The notes below the pieces were generated by a model that ran no database searches, was not told the origin of the DNA, and saw only the letters and a list, made by a program, of their open reading frames with translations. Positions 16,123 to 24,005 of a stretch of DNA of 64,000 bases are shown here, one piece after another. How positions within the stretch are numbered: the stretch's first letter is position 1; each line of letters starts with the position of its first letter. A program made the position numbers and the translations under genes. The DNA is from Salinilacustrithrix sp003476595 (GTDB taxonomy: Bacteria > Actinomycetota > Acidimicrobiia > Acidimicrobiales > Salinilacustritrichaceae), in NCBI GenBank assembly GCA_963972525.1, contig CAXAUZ010000007.1, positions 62,001-126,000 on the forward strand. The letters run 5' to 3'.

Positions 16123-16935
16123 TCACCGCAGCGAGGGGTGGGCCCGGGCCAGCAGCGGCACCAGGACCTGGCGGGGCAGAACGTTCGCGATCCCCGCACC
16201 GAGCCGGTTGAGCGGGCCCGGGATGCTGACCATGCGACCGTCCTCGAGGGCGTCCACCGCGATCCGGCCCACCTCCTCGACCGGGACCCACATGGCCTCG
16301 GGCAGGGGGTTGCCGTCGGCCAGGTCGTCCATGCCGGACGCGTGGGCGAACTCGGTGCGCACCGGGCCCGGGCAGAGCGCGGTGACGGTGACCCCGTGCG
16401 GGCCGAGCTCGCCGGCGAGGGAGGTGGTGTAGGTGCGGACGAAGGCCTTGCTCGCCGCGTACCCGGCCTGGCCGGGCAGCGGCTGGTAGGAGGCGGTCGA
16501 GGCCACGTTGAGGATCGCGCCCCGTCCCCGCTCGACCATGCCGGGCGCCACGAGCGCGCACAGGTGATCGACCGCCTCGACGTTGGTGCGCAGCATCTGG
16601 ATCTCGCGGCCGGGGTCGATGTCGACGACGGGCCCGACGGTGGAGAAGCCGGCGTTGTTGACGAGGACCTCTGGCGTCAGCCCCCGCTCGGCCACGGCCT
16701 CCACGACGGCGCGGCGCTGCGCCGGCTCGGTCAGGTCGGCCACGACCACCTCGGCCCGGATGCCGTGGCGCTCGGCCAGCTGGCCGGCCAGGGTCTCCAG
16801 GCGGTCGAGGCGGCGGGCGACGAGGGTGACCCCGTGGCCCCGGGACGCCAGGACGCGTGCGATCTCGGTGCCGATGCCCGAGGAGGCGCCCGTGACGATG
16901 CAGGTGCGGTCCGGTGCGGGGGACGGGATGGGCAT
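16123..16935 (-). CDS. Short-chain dehydrogenase/reductase
   Basis: A 270-residue classical SDR. The cofactor motif is TGASSGIG, the structural NNAG is present, and the catalytic residues are Ser in NVASTASY and Tyr/Lys in YAASK. The Arg-rich stretch after the first helix (VARRLDRLE) predicts a preference for NADP(H). The substrate is unknown. ATG 16935 sits 6 bases after TAGCCT (leaderless pattern). It is 9 bases downstream of the TauD gene on the same strand. Confidence 0.9.
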   Translation of the reverse strand: MPIPSPAPDRTCIVTGASSGIGTEIARVLASRGHGVTLVARRLDRLETLAGQLAERHGIRAEVVVADLTEPAQRRAVVEAVAERGLTPEVLVNNAGFSTVGPVVDIDPGREIQMLRTNVEAVDHLCALVAPGMVERGRGAILNVASTASYQPLPGQAGYAASKAFVRTYTTSLAGELGPHGVTVTALCPGPVRTEFAHASGMDDLADGNPLPEAMWVPVEEVGRIAVDALEDGRMVSIPGPLNRLGAGIANVLPRQVLVPLLARAHPSLR

Positions 16936-16941
16936 GGCCCG

Positions 16942-16947
16942 AGGCTA
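16942..16947 (-). promoter_or_regulatory. -10 hexamer of a leaderless promoter (SDR)
   Basis: TAGCCT on the minus strand, 6 bases before the ATG at 16935. It overlaps the end of the upstream TauD gene, so the SDR can be transcribed separately. Confidence 0.45.
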
Positions 16948-17859
16948 CGGGTGCGCCGCGGGGATCGGCTCCTCGCCGCGCACGGTGATCCGCCACATCT
17001 CGCGGCGCTGGCCGGCGTAGTCGGCGATGGGGTTGTGGAGGGTGCAGCGGTTGTCCCACACCGCGATCGAGCCCGGCTCCCAGCGGAACCGGCACGTGTA
17101 CGCCGGGTGCTGGGAGACCTCGAAGAGGTGGTCGAGCAGCGCCCGGCTCTCGTCGGGCCACCAGCCCTCGATCGACTCCGTGTAGCCCCAGTTGACGAAG
17201 AGCGCCGTGCGCCCGGAGTCGGGGTGCCGTCGCAGGATCGGCTGGGCCCGTCGCAGGTGGGCGTCCTCGCCGTAGCGGATGGCCATGTTCTCCACGAGCT
17301 CGTTGTGCGTGGCCTGGGCGCCGTAGGCCTTCTGGGGCGAGTGCACGGCGCGCAGGCCGGCGAGCGTGGCTCGCAGCCCGGGGGACAGGTGCTGGGCGGC
17401 GAGGTAGAGGTTGGCCCAGAGGGTGTCGCCACCGTGGTCGGGCACGTCGTGGCCGTAGAGGATCGTGAACGCCGGCGGCTCCGCCTGGAACGACCAGTCC
17501 GAGTGCCACGCCCCGCCGAAGACGAGCGGCACCTTCTCGTCGGCCTCCTTCACGACCTTCACCACGTGGGGGTGGGACTCGAGCCCGTCCACGAAGGGGT
17601 CGTCGCCGTAGGGGCCCCACCCGGACGCGAACGAGGAGAACGAGTCCAGGTCCAGCTCCTGGTCCCGGAAGAACACGACGAGGTGGTCGACCGACGCCTG
17701 GCGCACCTCGGCCAGGGCGTCGTCGCCGAGCCGGGTCACGTCGAGGTGCGTGCCGCCGGGACCGAACACCTCGGCACCGAGGGCGCCGGCGAGCGGGCGC
17801 ACCTCGATGTGGTCGTAGCTGCGGGCCTCGTTGTTGGCGGCATCGGTGGCGAAGATCAT
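16945..17859 (-). CDS. TauD/TfdA family alpha-ketoglutarate dioxygenase
   Basis: A 304-residue non-heme Fe(II) dioxygenase. The iron ligands are HSD in GGAWHSDWSFQ and the distal His in WDNRCTLHNPIADY; the Arg that binds alpha-ketoglutarate is in REMWRITVRG. The conserved VFFRDQ near residue 65 is present. Such enzymes hydroxylate sulfonates, aryloxyacetates or other small substrates; which one is not readable. ATG 17859 has CAGGAG about 6-7 bases upstream. Confidence 0.9.
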   Translation of the reverse strand: MIFATDAANNEARSYDHIEVRPLAGALGAEVFGPGGTHLDVTRLGDDALAEVRQASVDHLVVFFRDQELDLDSFSSFASGWGPYGDDPFVDGLESHPHVVKVVKEADEKVPLVFGGAWHSDWSFQAEPPAFTILYGHDVPDHGGDTLWANLYLAAQHLSPGLRATLAGLRAVHSPQKAYGAQATHNELVENMAIRYGEDAHLRRAQPILRRHPDSGRTALFVNWGYTESIEGWWPDESRALLDHLFEVSQHPAYTCRFRWEPGSIAVWDNRCTLHNPIADYAGQRREMWRITVRGEEPIPAAHP

Positions 17860-17905
17860 CGGACGCTCCTGGCTCGGGACGGCCCGCCCATTGGAGCGCA
17901 CCGGC

Positions 17906-19456
17906 TCACAGGCGGACCAGCAGCTGGGCCAGGACGATCTTGGCCACCATGGCCGCGGGGTACAGGGCGGTGTACCCGAGGGGCACCTGCGGGCTGTGGC
18001 CGCTGGAGGTGTCGGCGAAGGCCAGCACGGCCGGCTGGGTCTGCAGGCCGGCGACCGCGCCGGACGCGGCGGGACCCTCGAGGTGGGCGACGCGGCCGAC
18101 CGTCCACCGCAGCACCAGCATGGCGGTGGCCACCACGGCGATCGATGCGACGACGACCTTCGCGCCCTCCACGGTGAAGGCCGACGCGGCGAAGGCCTCG
18201 CCCGAGCGCGTGCCGACGGCCGCGAGGAACACGACCGTGCCGAGGTGCCGCAGGCCGGTGGAGACCTGGCGGCCGATGCTGAAGCTGACGGGCCCGAGCC
18301 GTCCCGCGGCACCCAGCGCCAGGCCGGCCAGCAGCGCACCGCCGCCGGCACCGAGGCGCAGGCCGCCCGGGAACGTGATCAGGCCGAACAGCACGCCGGC
18401 GACGAGACCGGCGGACAGGGCCACGAAGTCGATGTCGGTCAGCTGCGTCTCGGAGTCACCGAACAGCGCGCTCACCGCGTGCAGCTCGGCGACGGGTGCC
18501 ACGACGCGGACGCGGTCGCCGGCCTCGAGGACCATGTCGGGGCGGGCGACCATGTCCACGTCGCTGCGCCGCACCCGCGTCGCGGTCGCGCCGAAGCGCC
18601 CCGCCAGGTCCAGCTCGCCCAGCCGGCGCCCGATCACGTCCGGGTCGGAGACGGTGATGCGCCGGAAGTCCACGGTCGAGCGGTCGAGCGCCACCGCCCC
18701 CTTCTGGACGTGCTCGCCGAGGGCGTCCACCACGGCTGCGACCTGGCTCGCGGGGCCCACGACGGTGACCACGTCCCCCCGGAGGACCACGGTGTCCGGC
18801 GTGGCGACCTCGCTGGTGCCGGACCGGATGCAGCGGCCGAAGGAGACGCCGGACGGGAGCAGGCCGAGCGGCATGCGGTCCTGCGTCACGAGGACGGCCC
18901 ACGCCACGATGTCGTCGTCCGGCTCGGGGCCCGGGCCGGTGCGCAGCGCGGCCGACGCGGCGAGCAGCGCGACGAGCACGCCGGCCGGGTAGGCGATCGC
19001 GTAGGTGATCGCCGCGCCGGAGCCGTCGGGTCCCGCCGCGTCCAGCACCGCGCCGAGGGCCGGCGTGTTCGTGGTGGACCCGGCGAACAGGCCGGCGACC
19101 TCGAACGACCCGAGGTCGAGGACCGCCCCGGCGCCGGCCGCCACGATCGAGGCGGCGCCGGTGGCGATGGCGACGACGGCCAGGGACCGCAGGCCGTTCC
19201 CCCGCAGGCCGGCGACGAACGCGGGGCCGGTGGCCAGCCCGACCGTGTAGGTGAACAGCACCAGCCCGAGCTCCATGACGTCCTCGGACAGCACGAGCTC
19301 CGGGTCGAGGCCGGAGGCGGCGAGCCCGGCGAAGAGCACGGCCGCCGGGCCGAGCCCGACGCCGCGGATGCGGAGACGACCGACGGCCGAGCCGATCCCG
19401 ATCACGAGGAAGAGCAGGAGCACGGGGTGATCGGAGATCAGGTCCACCGACGCCAT
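17906..19456 (-). CDS. AspT/YidE-type permease with two TrkA-C domains
   Basis: A 516-residue membrane protein with the mirrored layout of the aspartate:alanine exchanger family: five or six hydrophobic helices, two soluble TrkA-C-like domains in the middle (about residues 190-350, each ending near VVTVVGPA and VRVVAPVA), then another hydrophobic half. The motif GLFAGSTTNTPAL in the first half and GLQTQPAVLAFA in the second correspond to the paired GxxxGxxT-P loops of the family. The exchanged substrate is unknown. It is divergent from the patatin gene across 27 bases that contain a palindrome. Confidence 0.87.
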   Translation of the reverse strand: MASVDLISDHPVLLLFLVIGIGSAVGRLRIRGVGLGPAAVLFAGLAASGLDPELVLSEDVMELGLVLFTYTVGLATGPAFVAGLRGNGLRSLAVVAIATGAASIVAAGAGAVLDLGSFEVAGLFAGSTTNTPALGAVLDAAGPDGSGAAITYAIAYPAGVLVALLAASAALRTGPGPEPDDDIVAWAVLVTQDRMPLGLLPSGVSFGRCIRSGTSEVATPDTVVLRGDVVTVVGPASQVAAVVDALGEHVQKGAVALDRSTVDFRRITVSDPDVIGRRLGELDLAGRFGATATRVRRSDVDMVARPDMVLEAGDRVRVVAPVAELHAVSALFGDSETQLTDIDFVALSAGLVAGVLFGLITFPGGLRLGAGGGALLAGLALGAAGRLGPVSFSIGRQVSTGLRHLGTVVFLAAVGTRSGEAFAASAFTVEGAKVVVASIAVVATAMLVLRWTVGRVAHLEGPAASGAVAGLQTQPAVLAFADTSSGHSPQVPLGYTALYPAAMVAKIVLAQLLVRL

Positions 19457-19459
19457 CCT

Positions 19460-19476
19460 GTCTGCCCTGGGCAGAC
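19460..19476. promoter_or_regulatory. Perfect palindrome between divergent genes
   Basis: GTCTGCCCTGGGCAGAC: 8-base arms around one base, filling most of the 27-base gap between the AspT-like permease (minus) and the patatin (plus). It could be a shared operator; CAGACT at its right end lies 6 bases before the patatin GTG. Confidence 0.45.
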
Positions 19477-19483
19477 TGCGCTG

Positions 19484-20428
19484 GTGGTCTCGGTGGCGCT
19501 CGTGCTCGGTGGTGGCGGCATCGCCGGCGCGGCCTGGCACGGGGCGGTCCTGGCCGCGCTCGACGAGGCCGGCTGGGACGCCCGGCGCGCCGACCTCGTG
19601 ATCGGCACCTCGGCCGGCTCCAACGTCGCCGCCGTGCTGCGCCTCGGGGTGCCGCCCGCCGACCTGGTGGCCGGCGCGCTCGGTCGCCCGCTGAGCCCCC
19701 GGGGCGCGGCGCACGCCGCCCGCGCCGGCGGGCCGATGGACCTGCCGGCACCGAAGCTGGGGTGGGCCCGGCCCGTGGCACCCCGGCTCGCGCTCCGCGC
19801 CATCGCCCGTCCGTGGCGGTTCAACCCGCTGCTGGCCATGGCCGGACTGCTGCCCACGGGCCAGGTGCCGACCGCCGTCATCGGCGACCGGATCCGAGCC
19901 ACGCACGACGATCCCTGGCCCGAGCGCGCCACCTGGATCTGCGCGGTCCGCATGCCGGAGGGGCACCGCACGGTCTTCGGGCGCGACGTCGACGACGCCG
20001 ATCTCGCCACCGCGGTCGAGGCCTCGTCCGCCATTCCCGGCTACTTCGCCCCGGTCGAGCACGCCGGTGCCACCTACGTCGACGGCGGGGTCCACTCGCC
20101 GACCAACGCGGACCTGGCCGCCGGGCTCGGCTTCGACATCGTGGTGATCTCCTCGCCCATGTCGGGCACTCGGTCCGCGCTGCGGACCGGCTGGACCGGT
20201 GCCCGGCCGCTCCACCGGGCGACCCTCGCCCGTGAGGTGCGGACCCTGCGTCGCGACGGCACCCGCGTGCTCGTGCTGCAGCCCGGGCCCGAGGTGGTGG
20301 CCGCGGTCGGGCCGAGCTCCATGGATCCCGCCCGGCGCCGCCGGGTCGCCGAGGTCGCCCACGCCGACGTGCGTGCCCACCTGGCGAGCCCCCTCGTCGC
20401 CGACCGGCTCGACCTGCTGCGGTCCTGA
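19484..20428 (+). CDS. Patatin-like phospholipase
   Basis: A 314-residue protein with the Ser-Asp dyad fold of patatins. The oxyanion loop is LGGGGIAGAAWHG, the nucleophile elbow GTSAGSN and the Asp motif YVDGGVHSPTNADL. No signal peptide or membrane segment is evident, so it is probably a cytoplasmic or membrane-associated acyl hydrolase. The start is GTG 19484; GTG 19493 is also possible, and both precede the conserved glycine loop by only a few residues. It is divergent from the AspT-like permease. Confidence 0.88.
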   Translation: MVSVALVLGGGGIAGAAWHGAVLAALDEAGWDARRADLVIGTSAGSNVAAVLRLGVPPADLVAGALGRPLSPRGAAHAARAGGPMDLPAPKLGWARPVAPRLALRAIARPWRFNPLLAMAGLLPTGQVPTAVIGDRIRATHDDPWPERATWICAVRMPEGHRTVFGRDVDDADLATAVEASSAIPGYFAPVEHAGATYVDGGVHSPTNADLAAGLGFDIVVISSPMSGTRSALRTGWTGARPLHRATLAREVRTLRRDGTRVLVLQPGPEVVAAVGPSSMDPARRRRVAEVAHADVRAHLASPLVADRLDLLRS

Positions 20429-20582
20429 GCGCGGTCACCTGCCGGTCGGAACGTCCCACGAAGCGGGCGTGAATGGCCCGGGGGCGTGTGACCTTGGGCC
20501 CCGGTGGCATCCGAGGGCCATCCGTATGGTTCAACACATGCCCGATCGGGCGACGGAACACCAAGAGGCAAAGGACGCCACC

Positions 20583-21239
20583 ATGACGATGACCGAGGAT
20601 CGCTCCTCCACCACCACAAGCCCGCAGACTCCGGTCGACAAGCCGATCCCGGTGACCCGGCGTCGGATCGACCACCTCCTCATCGGCGCCGGCGTCCTCG
20701 CCGCCGTCGTGCTGGCCGTCGCCGGCGGCCTGCTGACCTGGGGCAGCAACTTCGCCGAGGACTACGTGAGCGACGAGCTCACCGCCCAGAACATCACCTT
20801 CCCGCCCACCGAGTCGCTCATCGAGGAGGGTCGTGACGACCTCGCCGAGTTCGGTGGCGAGCAGGTCACCACGGGCGAGCAGGCCGAGGCCTACGCCAGC
20901 TTCATCCAGGGCCACGTCGAGAACACCGCCGGTGGTCTCACCTACAGCGAGATCCCGGACCGTGCGGCTCGCACCGCCCTGCAGGAGGCCATCGACAGCG
21001 GTGCCCCCGAGGCCGAGATCGCCGAGCTGGAGCAGGAAGCGACCACCCTCAGCCAGCAGCGTGACACGGTCTTCAAGGGCGAGATGCTGCGAGGCACGCT
21101 CCTGAACGCCTACGCCTGGTCCACCATGGGCCAGATCGCCGGCATCGCCGCAACCGCCGCCTTCGCCGCAGCAGCGGTCATGGTGGTCCTGTCGGCCGCC
21201 GGTGCGATGCACCTCCGCAAGGTCGGCAAGTCGGCCTGA
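20583..21239 (+). CDS. Two-TM membrane protein with large external loop
   Basis: A 218-residue protein. The cytosolic N-terminus is polar and Thr-rich, TM1 is about residues 28-50 (LLIGAGVLAAVVLAVAGGLL), a soluble loop of some 100 residues follows, and TM2 is near the C-terminus (IAGIAATAAFAAAAVMVVLS) before a short basic tail. The loop (DYVSDELTAQNITFPP, then EQVTTGEQAEAYASF) matches a common actinobacterial hypothetical family I remember without a known function. ATG 20583 was chosen for the AAAGGA 7-8 bases upstream; in-frame ATGs at 20526 and 20538 lack one. A strong terminator follows. Confidence 0.78.
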   Translation: MTMTEDRSSTTTSPQTPVDKPIPVTRRRIDHLLIGAGVLAAVVLAVAGGLLTWGSNFAEDYVSDELTAQNITFPPTESLIEEGRDDLAEFGGEQVTTGEQAEAYASFIQGHVENTAGGLTYSEIPDRAARTALQEAIDSGAPEAEIAELEQEATTLSQQRDTVFKGEMLRGTLLNAYAWSTMGQIAGIAATAAFAAAAVMVVLSAAGAMHLRKVGKSA

Positions 21240-21275
21240 CCGATCGGACCCGCTGAGCGGGTCTGCTCCGAGAGC

Positions 21276-21308
21276 GAAGAGCCCGGTGGCCCCGCCACCG
21301 GGCTCTTC
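21276..21308 (+). terminator. Strong intrinsic-type hairpin
   Basis: A perfect 14-base-pair stem (21276-21289 with 21295-21308) has a 5-base loop, 37 bases after the stop of the membrane protein. A smaller 7-bp hairpin (GACCCGC...GCGGGTC, 21247-21263) precedes it. Confidence 0.85.
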
Positions 21309-21358
21309 CGCGTCCGGGCCGCGGACGCACGAGGCGCGCGGGTTGCCATGATCGTCCC

Positions 21359-22630
21359 GTGCGCCTGCTGCCGACGTCCCGCCCGATCCGCATCGGCCTG
21401 CTCGCGGCGCTCGTCGTCGTGGTGGGCCTCGGCGTCGCGTTCCGCCAGCAGGTCGGCGACGTCTACGGCCACGTCTTCCCCGACGGCATCGTCGACGACG
21501 CCGTGGACCGCACGAGCGAGCCGGCCCCGACGACGCCGGTGGAGCCGTCCACCTCCACGACGGCACCGCCCACCACGACCTCGACGGTGCCGCCCGAGGC
21601 GGGGCGGGATCCGGCAGTGGTGCTGGAGCCGGTCGTCGAGCTGCCCGGTCCGTCGGCCGCGGTCGACCCGGCCGGACCGGGGCCGATCCTGGTGTCGACC
21701 CTGGACGGACGGGTCCACGCCGTCGACCTCGAGACCGGGACCAGCGAGGTGGTCCTCGACCTGTCGGATCGGGTGTCCACGGGCGGCGAGCGAGGCCTGC
21801 TCGGGTTGGCGCTCGACCCGGACGGGGAGCGCCTGTACCTGAACTACACCAACACCGCGGGGGACACGGAGGTGCGCTCGGTGGCCATGGACGGCGACCG
21901 GCCGGCCGGGTCGCCGGACTCGTCCGTGCTGCACCTCGAGATCGGCCAGCCCTACCGCAACCACAACGGCGGGAACCTGGTCTTCGGACCCGACGGTGCC
22001 CTCTGGATCGGGGTGGGCGACGGCGGCAGCGCCAACGATCCGGCCGGCGTCGCCCAGGACCCCGACGTCCTGCTCGGCAAGATGCTCCGCGTCCTGCCCG
22101 ACCCGGCGGGAGGCGTGGCCGCCCCGGCCTCGAACCCCGACTGGGGCGAGCGCCCGGAGGTCTGGGCCATCGGGCTGCGCAACCCGTGGCGGTACTCCTT
22201 CGACCGCGCCACCGGGCAGCTGTGGATCGCCGACGTCGGTCAGAACGCGCGGGAGGAGGTCACCGTGGTCGACCCGACCGCCGACCGGGTGAACCTCGGC
22301 TGGAACCGGCTCGAAGGCACCCGGCCGCTGGCCGGGGAGCCCGGCCCCGACCTCACCGACCCGCAGCTCGAGTACACCCACGACGAGGGGTGCTCGATCA
22401 CCGGCGGCCACGTCTACCGGGGCGAGGCCAACCCGTCGCTGCAGGGGTGGTACCTCTTCGGCGACTTCTGCGGCGGGTGGATCCGCGCCGTCCCGGCCGA
22501 CGACCCCGGGTCCCCGCCGGTGGAGCTGGTCTCGGGCTTCGGGCCGGTGCTGGCGTTCGCCGAGCTGGAGGACGGTGAGCTGCTCGTGCTGGGACAGACG
22601 GGCGTCCACGCCGTCGGTGCGCCAGGCTGA
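21359..22630 (+). CDS. PQQ-dependent sugar dehydrogenase-like (GSDH) protein
   Basis: A 423-residue exported or membrane-anchored protein: a hydrophobic N-terminal anchor (IGLLAALVVVVGLGVAF), a Thr/Pro/Ser stalk (residues about 50-80), then a six-bladed propeller of the soluble glucose/sorbosone dehydrogenase type. Family motifs are GERGLLGLALDPDG, NHNGGNLVFGPDG, WIGVGDGG, AIGLRNPWR, ADVGQNAREE and NLGWNRLEG. Members oxidise sugars with PQQ, but many actinobacterial ones have no demonstrated activity. The GTG at 21359 follows CATGAT by 6 bases, close to the leaderless pattern. Confidence 0.87.
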   Translation: MRLLPTSRPIRIGLLAALVVVVGLGVAFRQQVGDVYGHVFPDGIVDDAVDRTSEPAPTTPVEPSTSTTAPPTTTSTVPPEAGRDPAVVLEPVVELPGPSAAVDPAGPGPILVSTLDGRVHAVDLETGTSEVVLDLSDRVSTGGERGLLGLALDPDGERLYLNYTNTAGDTEVRSVAMDGDRPAGSPDSSVLHLEIGQPYRNHNGGNLVFGPDGALWIGVGDGGSANDPAGVAQDPDVLLGKMLRVLPDPAGGVAAPASNPDWGERPEVWAIGLRNPWRYSFDRATGQLWIADVGQNAREEVTVVDPTADRVNLGWNRLEGTRPLAGEPGPDLTDPQLEYTHDEGCSITGGHVYRGEANPSLQGWYLFGDFCGGWIRAVPADDPGSPPVELVSGFGPVLAFAELEDGELLVLGQTGVHAVGAPG

Positions 22631-22667
22631 GGCATCGAGCCATCGACCCAGGGGTAAGGGAGCGCGC

Positions 22668-23117
22668 ATGAAGGTCCTCATCGCTGTCGACGACGAGCCG
22701 GAGTCGGAGGACGCGATGTCCTTCGCCCAGGAGCTCGTCCCCGACGACGCCGCCGTCATCGTCGTGAACGTGGCCCGCAGCACCATCACGCCCTACGGCA
22801 CGATCGGCGGTCTCGGGGCGGCCTACGCCGGCAGCCCCACCCTCAGCGCCGAGGCCGACCTGCGGGCCCAGGAGCTGGCCGACCAGGAGGCGGCTCAGGT
22901 CGTCGAGCGGGCCGGCGAGGCCCTGCACGCGGACGAGCGGCGGGTCGAGCACGGCGACGTCGGGCCCACCATCTGCAAGGTCGCGGAGGACGAGGGCGTC
23001 GACCTCGTCGTCCTCGGCACCCACGATCGCAGCCGCTGGTCTCGCCTGTGGTTCGGCTCGGTGTCCGAGCACGTGGTGCGCCACGCGCCCTGCCCGGTGC
23101 TGGTGGTGCGGCGATGA
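22668..23117 (+). CDS. Universal stress protein (UspA family)
   Basis: A 149-residue single Usp domain. It begins MKVLIAVDDEPESEDAM, with the first strand and the conserved Asp. The ATP-binding motif near the C-terminus reads GTHDRSRWSRLWFGSVSEHV; the usual second Gly of the Gx2Gx9G(S/T) pattern is Asp, so nucleotide binding may be altered. A TGA/ATG overlap joins it to the next tiny gene. AAGGGAG lies 7 bases upstream of the ATG. Confidence 0.88.
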   Translation: MKVLIAVDDEPESEDAMSFAQELVPDDAAVIVVNVARSTITPYGTIGGLGAAYAGSPTLSAEADLRAQELADQEAAQVVERAGEALHADERRVEHGDVGPTICKVAEDEGVDLVVLGTHDRSRWSRLWFGSVSEHVVRHAPCPVLVVRR

Positions 23118-23359
23118 GCACCCCGAACCCGACCCAGCCCGAGCCGATGCCCGGCCCCGACCCCGATCGGCCGCCCGTCCCGGACCCGACGCCGAACCCC
23201 GGGCCTGGTCCGCAGCCGCCCGATCCCGCGCCGCCGGTCCCGGATCCGGGACCGGACCCCGATCCGCAGCCGTCGCCGGACCCGTTGCCGGGTCGACCTC
23301 GCCCGCCGATCCCGAACCCGCAGGCGTCGCCCGGCGGATCGAGCCAGGTGACGCGCTAG
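23114..23359 (+). CDS. Proline-rich low-complexity small protein
   Basis: An 81-residue protein made almost wholly of Pro, Asp, Gly and Asn in PDP/PNP/PGP repeats, with no hydrophobic segment and no Cys. Its ATG overlaps the UspA stop (ATGA), so it is translationally coupled to the stress protein. The function is unknown; an extended, disordered polyproline chain is expected. A spurious frame is possible, but the exact overlap and in-frame stop support a real gene. Confidence 0.5.
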   Translation: MSTPNPTQPEPMPGPDPDRPPVPDPTPNPGPGPQPPDPAPPVPDPGPDPDPQPSPDPLPGRPRPPIPNPQASPGGSSQVTR

Positions 23360-23820
23360 CTCCGGAGCTTCTTGCGCTTCTTGCGCACGGTCTTGGTCAC
23401 GTCGTCCACCTGGTGACGGGCGTCGTCCGCGAAGTGCTCGGCCTTCTTGCGAGCCCGCTCTGCGGCCTTGCGAGCCGACTTCGAGGTCTTCTGCAGTCGG
23501 GCGCGGGCCTCTTCGGCCCGGGCCTCGGCCTGCTTGCGGGCTCGCGCCGCCTGGGCTTCGGCCTTCTCGCGCCGCACGCGGCGGCGCTCGTCCTTGCGTG
23601 CGTCCTTCGCGCCCTTCAGCGCGTCGAGCTCGCTGCCCTTCAGGTCGTGCTCCACGGTCTCGAGGCGCTCGGCCAGCGCAGCGCGCAGCGCGGATGTCTG
23701 CTCCAGATCGGCGCGCGTGGTGGCCAGGTCGGCCTCGGCCTCGGCCAGCAGCTCCTTCTTGGACTTCCAGCCCACGAGGCCGAGCGTCGTGACCGACAGC
23801 GTCTTGCGGATGATTCCCAC
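23356..23820 (-). CDS. Coiled-coil Lys/Arg/Ala-rich protein
   Basis: A 154-residue protein that is nearly all heptad-like helix rich in Ala, Arg, Lys and Glu (about residues 20-140), ending in a strongly basic tail (KTVRKKRKKLRS). The first 15 residues (GIIRKTLSVTTLGLVGWKS) are mildly hydrophobic. Such proteins resemble SHOCT-free histone-like or filament-type actinobacterial proteins, but no family is recognised. GTG 23820 has GGAGG about 10 bases upstream. The 3' end overlaps the convergent proline-rich gene by 4 bases. Confidence 0.75.
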   Translation of the reverse strand: MGIIRKTLSVTTLGLVGWKSKKELLAEAEADLATTRADLEQTSALRAALAERLETVEHDLKGSELDALKGAKDARKDERRRVRREKAEAQAARARKQAEARAEEARARLQKTSKSARKAAERARKKAEHFADDARHQVDDVTKTVRKKRKKLRS

Positions 23821-24005
23821 TGGGTCGCCTCCAGGGTTCAGGGGTGGGGACAGCGCTGGCCTTCCTACCCGATACGCAGGCCGCCCATGTGGGCGACCGC
23901 TCCGGGCCGGGTCGTCGGCATCGGGGGTGCGGCCACCGGGAAGGAAGCACAGGGCCATCCACGAGCGACGTATCGTGGCCGGAGAACACCCTCGAGGGAG
24001 CCCCC

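Noticed and set aside
20488..20529. -35/-10 promoter (TTGGGC and TATGGT) upstream of the membrane protein at 20583
   Set aside because: The spacing of 24 bases between the boxes is too long for a normal promoter.
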